A program made the position numbers and the translations under genes. Below the pieces are notes generated by a model. That model did not search any database, was not told the DNA's origin, and saw only the letters and a list, made by a program, of their open reading frames with translations. Source: Pseudomonas sp. REP124 (GTDB lineage Bacteria > Pseudomonadota > Gammaproteobacteria > Pseudomonadales > Pseudomonadaceae). Taken from it: a stretch of 32,284 nt of DNA. Location: assembly GCF_020164475.1 (NCBI RefSeq), contig NZ_JAIQWX010000066.1, positions 1 to 32,284 on the forward strand, read 5' to 3'. Shown here one piece after another: positions 27,841 to 32,284 of this stretch; position 1 is the stretch's first letter; every line of letters starts with the position of its first letter.

Positions 27841-27877
27841 GGCACGTTCTCTTGTTTTTGTTGTGGGATGTAGCGGT

Positions 27878-27969
27878 TGTAGGAGCGAGGCTTGCCCGCG
27901 AAGGCGGTATGTCAGGCAGCATCAATGTTGAATGTGCTGGCCTCTTCGCGGGCAAGCCTCGCTCCTACA
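27878..27969. repeat. REPIN, GTAGGAGCGAGGC class
   Basis: Arms 27878-27902 and 27945-27969. The loop sequence (GTCAGGC ... ATGTTGAATGTGC) resembles that of the unit at 32096-32185. Confidence 0.9.
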
Positions 27970-27986
27970 GGTAAAGCGCGGTCCCC

Positions 27987-28086
27987 TGTAGGAGCGAGCT
28001 TGCTCGCGATGGAGGACGGGACACCGCGGGGTGTCAGGCTGCCAGCGTTATCGTTGGCGACCATCGCGAGCGTGCTCGCTCCTACA
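27987..28086. repeat. REPIN, GTAGGAGCGAGC class
   Basis: Arms 27987-28013 and 28061-28086. The loop GCCAGCGTTATCGTTG is shared with the element at 9111-9210. Confidence 0.9.
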
Positions 28087-28096
28087 GGGGATCGAG

Positions 28097-29173
28097 TCAG
28101 AGCTGATCGAAATCCAGCACAACCTTGTCGCTGATCGGGAACGCCTGGCAGGACAGGACGTAGCCGGCGGCGACTTCGTAGTCTTCCAGGGCGTGGTTGC
28201 TGTCCATTTCCACTTCGCCTTCGATGACCTTGCACTTGCAGGTCGAGCACACGCCGGCCTTGCAGGAGTAGGGCAGTTCGGCGCCCTGGGCGTTGCCGGC
28301 GTCGAGGATGCTCTGGCTGTTGCGCGGCAGGTCGAAGGCCAGGGCGCGGCCGTCGCTGATCACGGTGATCTGGCTGACCGCCGAATCGATCTGGCGGGCG
28401 GCCTCGCGGGCTTCGCGTTTCTGCTGGCTGCCGGCGACGGCGAACAGCTCGAAATGAATCCGATCCGACGCCATGCCCTTGGCTTTCAGGCTGTCACGCA
28501 CGGTCTCGGTCATTTCCTGCGGGCCGCAGATGAACGCGGCATCGAGGGCTTTCACGTCGAGCCAGCGAGTGAACAGCTGCTCGCATTTCTCGGCGTTGAT
28601 CCGGCCGTTGTACAGGTCCACATCCTGCTGCTCGCGGCTGAACACGAAGATCAGGTTCAGGCGTTGCAGGTAGCGGTTTTTCAGGTCTTCCAGCTGTTCG
28701 CGAAACAGGGCGCCGGAGCTGGAACGGTTGCCGTACAGCAGGGTGACGCGGCTGTGGGGCTCGGTTTCCAGGGTGGTCTTGATGATCGACAGGATCGGCG
28801 TGATGCCGCTGCCAGCGGCGACGGCCAGGTAGTTGCCGTGGCGAGCCGGGTCCAGTTCGACGCTGAAATGCCCGGCCGGTGGCATGACTTCCAAGGTATG
28901 CCCGGCTTTCAGTCGTTCGTTGGCAAAGGCGGAGAAACGCCCGCCGGCCACGCGTTTCACCGCGATACGCAGTTCACCGTCGTTGACGCCGGTGCAGATC
29001 GAGTACGAACGGCGCACTTCTTCGCCGTCCATCTGGGTGCGCATCACCAGGTGCTGGCCCTGGGTGAAGTGGAAACTGTCCTGCAAATCCTGAGGAATCT
29101 CGAAGGCGATGGACACCGCGTCACGGGTCTCGGTGCGCACGTCCTTGATGGTCAGGCTGTGAAATTTACTCAT
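28097..29173 (-). CDS. paaE: Phenylacetyl-CoA epoxidase reductase PaaE
   Basis: A 358-aa NADPH:ferredoxin-type reductase that passes electrons to the PaaA di-iron site. The N-terminal FAD domain (about 1-105) has RRSYSIC. The NAD(P) domain (about 112-240) has AVAAGSGITPILSIIK and FICGPQEM. The C-terminal plant-type 2Fe-2S ferredoxin domain has ligands C304, C309, C312 and C342 (CKAGVCSTCKC ... LSC). It is the last of five adjacent paa genes, 33 bp after paaD. Its length matches the E. coli protein (356 aa). Confidence 0.96.
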   Translation of the reverse strand: MSKFHSLTIKDVRTETRDAVSIAFEIPQDLQDSFHFTQGQHLVMRTQMDGEEVRRSYSICTGVNDGELRIAVKRVAGGRFSAFANERLKAGHTLEVMPPAGHFSVELDPARHGNYLAVAAGSGITPILSIIKTTLETEPHSRVTLLYGNRSSSGALFREQLEDLKNRYLQRLNLIFVFSREQQDVDLYNGRINAEKCEQLFTRWLDVKALDAAFICGPQEMTETVRDSLKAKGMASDRIHFELFAVAGSQQKREAREAARQIDSAVSQITVISDGRALAFDLPRNSQSILDAGNAQGAELPYSCKAGVCSTCKCKVIEGEVEMDSNHALEDYEVAAGYVLSCQAFPISDKVVLDFDQL

Positions 29174-29206
29174 TCTTGTTCTCCAGCTGGGACGGCCGAT
29201 CGCCGC

Positions 29207-29740
29207 TCAGATGCACTTGAAATAGTCGAACGGTTCCCGGCAGTCGACGCAGCGATACAGCGCCTTGCACGCGGTGGAACCAAACTCGCTGAGCACCTCG
29301 GTGTGGGCGCTGCCGCATTGCGGGCAGATCACCACCGGGCTCTCACCGAGCAGGCTGCGTTTGCTGGTGCTGCCCTCGGGCGGCGCGATGCCGTAGGCGC
29401 GCAGGCGCTCACGGCCGCTGGTGCTGATCCAGTCGGTGGTCCAGGCCGGGGTCAGGCGGCGCTCCAGTTGCGGCGCTTTGAAGCCCGCGAGTTCCAGCGC
29501 GTCGCGGATATCGCTTTCGATCACCTCGGTGGCCGGGCAGCCCGAGTAGGTCGGCGTGACCACCACGTGCAAGTGACCGGCCTGCCAGTCCAGATCGCGC
29601 ACGATCCCCAGGTCGACGACGCTGACCACCGGCACTTCCGGGTCCATGACTTCGCGCAGGATCGCCCAGGCGGATGCCAGGTCGGTCGGTTGAGCCGGCC
29701 GGGCGCCGAGGTCGCTGGCGATCAGATCACCAGGTTGCAT
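29207..29740 (-). CDS. paaD: Phenylacetyl-CoA epoxidase accessory protein PaaD
   Basis: A 177-aa protein with an N-terminal MIP18/DUF59 domain (MDPEVPVVSVVDLGIVRDL and TYSGCPATEVIESDI, C68) and a C-terminal zinc-ribbon-like part: C139 and C142 (CPQC), C158, C164, C167, C176. It is thought to mature the metal centres (iron-sulphur or di-iron) of the epoxidase and is not part of the catalytic core. Its start overlaps the paaC stop by 14 bp, so translation is probably coupled. Confidence 0.95.
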   Translation of the reverse strand: MQPGDLIASDLGARPAQPTDLASAWAILREVMDPEVPVVSVVDLGIVRDLDWQAGHLHVVVTPTYSGCPATEVIESDIRDALELAGFKAPQLERRLTPAWTTDWISTSGRERLRAYGIAPPEGSTSKRSLLGESPVVICPQCGSAHTEVLSEFGSTACKALYRCVDCREPFDYFKCI

Positions 29741-30488
29741 CGGGGTACGCTCGTGGCAGGAACTGCATTTCAGCCAGCAGGATGCCCAGGTGTTCGGTGT
29801 GCAGACCCTTGCGTGCGTTCAGGTAGAAGTAGCTCGCAGCCGCCGGGACGGGCAGGGTGGCGCTGGCGAAAATCGCTTCGACCTTGGCCTGCCATGCAGC
29901 ACCGACAGTTGCGATATCCGGGGTGATGCCGGCGGCGCACAGGCGCTGTTCGCTGTCATCGGCGGCGAGCAGTTCCACGGTGAAACGCCAGACTTCCGGG
30001 ATGGCCGCGAGCATGCGCTTGTGGCTTTCCTCGGTGCCGTCGCCCAGACGCTCGACCCATTCGCTGGAGCGGCGCAGATGATAGGTGACTTCCTTGACGG
30101 CCTTGGCGGCGATCCCGGCGACGCGCTCATCGCTCGACTGGGTCAGGCCGGTGAGCACTTGCAGGTGCCAGGCGTCGTACAGGAACTGCTTGAGGATGGT
30201 CACCGCATAGTCGCCGTTGGGTTGTTCCACCAGCAGCAGGTTGCGATAGGCACGCTCGTCGCGGCGGAACGCCAGGTGATCGGCGTCGCGACCATCGTCC
30301 AGCAGCTCGGCGGCGTATTCGAGCCAGTTGCGGGCCTGGCCGACGAGGTCGAGGCCGACGTTCATCAGCGCCAGCTCTTCTTCCAGCGCCGGGGCCTTGC
30401 CGCACCACTGGCACAGGCGCTGACCCTGGATCAGGGCGCTGTCGCCCAGGCGCAGCAGGTATTCGATCAGATCGGTCTTGTTATTCAT
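29727..30488 (-). CDS. paaC: Phenylacetyl-CoA epoxidase structural subunit PaaC
   Basis: A 253-aa ferritin-like helical protein, the structural partner of PaaA in the epoxidase core. The start MNNKTDLIEYLLRLGDSALI and EEELALMNVGLDLVGQARNW are family segments; PaaC does not carry out catalysis. I chose the ATG at 30488, preceded by GAGG; a GTG at 30500 would overlap the paaB stop by 3 bp and is less likely. It lies 8 bp after paaB. Confidence 0.95.
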   Translation of the reverse strand: MNNKTDLIEYLLRLGDSALIQGQRLCQWCGKAPALEEELALMNVGLDLVGQARNWLEYAAELLDDGRDADHLAFRRDERAYRNLLLVEQPNGDYAVTILKQFLYDAWHLQVLTGLTQSSDERVAGIAAKAVKEVTYHLRRSSEWVERLGDGTEESHKRMLAAIPEVWRFTVELLAADDSEQRLCAAGITPDIATVGAAWQAKVEAIFASATLPVPAAASYFYLNARKGLHTEHLGILLAEMQFLPRAYPDATW

Positions 30489-30496
30489 GGTCGACC

Positions 30497-30778
30497 TCAC
30501 ATGTGCCCGACTTCGGCCGGCAGCTCGTAGAAGCTGGCATGGCGGTAGACCTTGTCGTCCGACGGGTCGAACAGCGGGTCTTTTTCATCCGGCGAGGACG
30601 CGGTGATCAGCGCCGACGGCACCACCCACAGGCTCACGCCTTCGCTGCGACGGGTGTAGAGCTCGCGCGCGTTCTCGATGGCCATGGTGGTGTCGGCGGC
30701 ATGCACGCTGCCCACGTGCTTGTGGTTAAGGCCGTGCTTGCTGCGCACGAAGACTTCGAAGAGGGTCCACTCGGACAT
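30497..30778 (-). CDS. paaB: Phenylacetyl-CoA epoxidase subunit PaaB
   Basis: A 93-aa protein with WTLFEVFVRSKHGLNHKHVG and the segment RSEGVSLWVVPSALITAS, characteristic of PaaB, which holds the PaaA-PaaC heterodimers together. GGAG lies 8 nt before the ATG. It is 28 bp downstream of paaA in the same operon. Confidence 0.95.
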   Translation of the reverse strand: MSEWTLFEVFVRSKHGLNHKHVGSVHAADTTMAIENARELYTRRSEGVSLWVVPSALITASSPDEKDPLFDPSDDKVYRHASFYELPAEVGHM

Positions 30779-30806
30779 TTCAGTTACTCCACATCAGGTG
30801 GCCGGA

Positions 30807-31796
30807 TCAGGCGGCGTTCTTGTTTTGTTTTTTGCGGGCGTGGGCGACAGCGGCTTCGCGTACCCAGGCACCGTCTTCAATCGCCTTGCGGCGGGTGGCG
30901 ACGCGTTCGGTGTTGCACGGGCCGTTGCCCTTGAGCACTTCGTAGAATTCGTCCCACTGGATTTCGCCGAAGTCGTAGTGGCCACGCTCGGCGTTCCACT
31001 TCAGGTCCGGGTCAGGGCAGGTGCAGCCCAACAGTTCCAGTTGCGGGATGGTCTGGTCGATGAAGCGCTGGCGCAGTTCGTCGTTGCTCTGGCGCTTGAT
31101 TTTCCAGGCCATGGATTGCGCGCTGTTCGGCGAGTGTTCGTCGCTCGGGCCGAACATCATCAGCGACGGCCACCACAGACGGTTGATCGCGTCCTGGACC
31201 ATGTCCTTCTGCGCCTGGGTACCGTGACGCATCATGGTCAGGAGGATTTCGTAGCCCTGGCGCTGGTGGAAGCTCTCTTCCTTGCAGATACGGATCATCG
31301 CCCGCGAGTACGGACCATAGGAGGTGCGCTGCAGCACCACCTGGTTGACGATCGCCGCGCCATCCACCAGCCAGCCCACCGCGCCCATGTCGGCCCAGTT
31401 CAGCGTCGGGTAGTTGAAGATGCTCGAATACTTGGCTTTGCCGGTGTGCAACTTGTCGATTTCTGTATCGCGATCGGCGCCCAGGGTTTCCATGGCGCTG
31501 TACAGGTACAGGCCGTGACCGGCTTCGTCCTGGATCTTCGCCATCAGTTGCAGCTTGCGCTTGAGCGAGGGGGCGCGGGTCACCCAATTGCCTTCGGGCA
31601 GCATGCCGACGATCTCGGAGTGAGCGTGCTGGGAAATCTGCCGAATCAGGGTCTGTCGGTAGGCATCTGGCATCCAGTTCTTGGCTTCGATCTTGATTTC
31701 TGAATCGATTTTTTCCTGGAAGGCGCGTTCCTGTTCGGACATTTCCGACAGTTCCTTGATGCGCTTGACTCCGGTTTCTACAAGCTGTGCGTACAT
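30807..31796 (-). CDS. paaA: Phenylacetyl-CoA 1,2-epoxidase catalytic subunit PaaA
   Basis: A 329-aa di-iron monooxygenase subunit that forms the 1,2-epoxide of phenylacetyl-CoA using O2 and electrons from PaaE. Likely iron ligands are E61, E91 and H94 (DEAGHGLYLY), D145, E174 and H177 (KEESFHQRQG). The protein has a slightly extended N-terminus compared with the E. coli protein (309 aa) and a Lys-rich C-terminus. GGAG lies 7 nt before the ATG. It is the first gene of the block and follows a clear promoter at 31849-31877. Confidence 0.96.
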   Translation of the reverse strand: MYAQLVETGVKRIKELSEMSEQERAFQEKIDSEIKIEAKNWMPDAYRQTLIRQISQHAHSEIVGMLPEGNWVTRAPSLKRKLQLMAKIQDEAGHGLYLYSAMETLGADRDTEIDKLHTGKAKYSSIFNYPTLNWADMGAVGWLVDGAAIVNQVVLQRTSYGPYSRAMIRICKEESFHQRQGYEILLTMMRHGTQAQKDMVQDAINRLWWPSLMMFGPSDEHSPNSAQSMAWKIKRQSNDELRQRFIDQTIPQLELLGCTCPDPDLKWNAERGHYDFGEIQWDEFYEVLKGNGPCNTERVATRRKAIEDGAWVREAAVAHARKKQNKNAA

Positions 31797-31848
31797 TTCG
31801 GTCTCCGGCCTCTTTTTTGTTCAGGGGCATTTCGAGGGCATGGAGAAC

Positions 31849-31877
31849 TTTATAAGCGATACAGAAATTAATATCAA
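31849..31877 (-). promoter_or_regulatory. Sigma-70 promoter of the paaA operon
   Basis: On the minus strand, -35 TTGATA (31877-31872) and -10 TATAAA (31854-31849) are separated by exactly 17 bp; each matches consensus at five of six positions. The start would lie near 31842, giving a leader of about 45 nt before the paaA ATG. Confidence 0.7.
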
Positions 31878-31915
31878 ACAGAAAATATCGTGTCGTATGT
31901 ATTTTTGTATCGCTT
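31854..31915. promoter_or_regulatory. Pair of inverted 14-bp sites at the paaA promoter
   Basis: AAGCGATACAGAAA (31854-31867) and TTTTTGTATCGCTT (31902-31915) are inverted copies matching at 13 of 14 positions, 48 bp apart. The first occupies the promoter spacer next to the -10; the second lies upstream of the -35. The core TGTATCGC is similar to the PaaX box described in E. coli (containing TGATTCGY), so a PaaX-type repressor relieved by phenylacetyl-CoA is a plausible but unproven binder. Confidence 0.6.
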
Positions 31916-31953
31916 TGGGATGAATGGTTGGTTTTTCAGGCAAAACCGTCCCC

Positions 31954-32053
31954 TGTAGGAGCGAGCACGCTCGCGATGGAGGCAGGAACGCCGAGGGGTA
32001 TCAGGCAGCCAGCGTCATCGTTGACGACCATCGCGAGCAAGCTCGCTCCTACA
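31954..32053. repeat. REPIN, GTAGGAGCGAGC class
   Basis: Arms 31954-31980 and 32028-32053. The loop GCCAGCGTCATCGTTG differs by one base from the elements at 9111 and 27987. Confidence 0.9.
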
Positions 32054-32095
32054 GGGGTTGGTGGTGTTGGCAGATTTTTTGAGCGCCGCAGGACC

Positions 32096-32185
32096 TGTGG
32101 GAGCGGGCTTGCCCGCGAAGGCGTCAGGTCAGGCGACATTGATGTTGGATGTGCCGGCCTCTTCGCGAGCAAGCTCGCTCCTACA
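32096..32185. repeat. REPIN with arms of different classes
   Basis: The left arm 32096-32119 is GTGGGAGCGGGC type; the right arm 32162-32185 is inverted GTAGGAGCGAGC type. They differ from perfect pairing at three positions. Confidence 0.85.
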
Positions 32186-32228
32186 GGGGTTGGTGGTGTT
32201 TGCGGGTTTTGTGATCGCCGCAGGACCT

Positions 32229-32252
32229 TGTGGGAGCGGGCTTGCCCGCGAA
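32229..32252 (+). repeat. REP arm at the window edge
   Basis: A second GTGGGAGCGGGC-type arm, followed by the same loop sequence as the previous REPIN. Its partner arm would lie beyond the window. Confidence 0.8.
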
Positions 32253-32284
32253 GGCGTCAGGTCAGGCGACATTGATGTTGGATG

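Larger units (their letters stand above)
32031..32284. repeat. Tandem REP-containing repeat, period about 132 bp
   Basis: The unit from 32031 (TCGCGAGCAAGCTCGC and on) is repeated from 32163, offset 132-133 bp, and runs into the window edge. Each unit contains one REP arm of each class plus the segment GGGGTTGGTGGTGTT. Confidence 0.85.

Noticed and set aside
27837..27855. TGGCAC followed by CTTGTT, resembling a sigma-54 promoter
   Set aside because: The spacing and the missing GC in the second element do not fit the GG-N10-GC rule, and it points away from the DUF485 gene that starts there.
28031..29926. A 631-codon open frame opposite paaE and paaD
   Set aside because: It overlaps two certain genes on the other strand and starts inside a REPIN.

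Overview
The window is from a fluorescent-group Pseudomonas chromosome. The evidence is the many REP/REPIN palindromes of the GTGGGAGCGGGCTTGC and GTAGGAGCGAGC types, the high-GC codon use, an intact paaABCDE block, and pseudomonad-type surface signalling and polyamine genes. This assignment is an inference from sequence features; no database was searched.

Layout. (1) 1-4635: a signalling operon on the + strand. It holds a small receiver-like protein that has lost the phosphoacceptor Asp, then a BvgA/EvgA/RocA-type LuxR response regulator, then a 1077-aa unorthodox hybrid kinase with two periplasmic SBP domains, HisKA, HATPase, REC and Hpt. (2) 4632-9101: a DkgB-type aldo/keto reductase (-), a PaaI-type thioesterase (-), a pirin (+) and an MscS channel fused to a cNMP-binding-like domain (+). 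(3) 9226-13079: an ECF sigma factor, a FecR anti-sigma factor and a TonB-dependent receptor with an STN domain, all on the - strand with a candidate Fur box upstream. This is a complete cell-surface signalling iron-uptake system. (4) 13297-13737: an AhpD-like protein (+). (5) 13898-16608: an EmrAB-type efflux pair (-) behind a promoter with repeated GTAAT half-sites. (6) 16973-18933: a BktB-like thiolase and a crotonase-family enzyme (-). (7) 19151-22626: a PotF/SpuD-like binding protein, a class III aminotransferase and a LuxR-type regulator (+), probably for polyamine or amino-acid use. (8) 22627-23769: a REPIN-rich stretch around an orphan HigA-like antitoxin gene. (9) 23770-31796: the phenylacetate module on the - strand. 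paaABCDE encodes the ring-epoxidising multicomponent oxygenase. Downstream are a DUF485 protein and a sodium:solute symporter (uptake), then paaZ (ring opening).

How the genes work together. The paa block imports phenylacetate, epoxidises phenylacetyl-CoA and opens the ring. The remaining steps (CoA ligase and beta-oxidation) are not in the window, and the thiolase at 16973 resembles BktB more than PaaJ/PcaF. The paaA promoter at 31849-31877 overlaps one arm of a near-perfect pair of inverted 14-bp sites, a clear candidate operator.

I did not find a CRISPR array, tRNA, rRNA, prophage or insertion sequence. The least ordinary items are the degenerate receiver at the head of the signalling operon, the paired paaA operators, the antitoxin gene between 113-bp direct repeats, the NIAF thiolase motif, and a tandemly repeated REPIN unit at the right edge. 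None of them amounts to a demonstrated new system.
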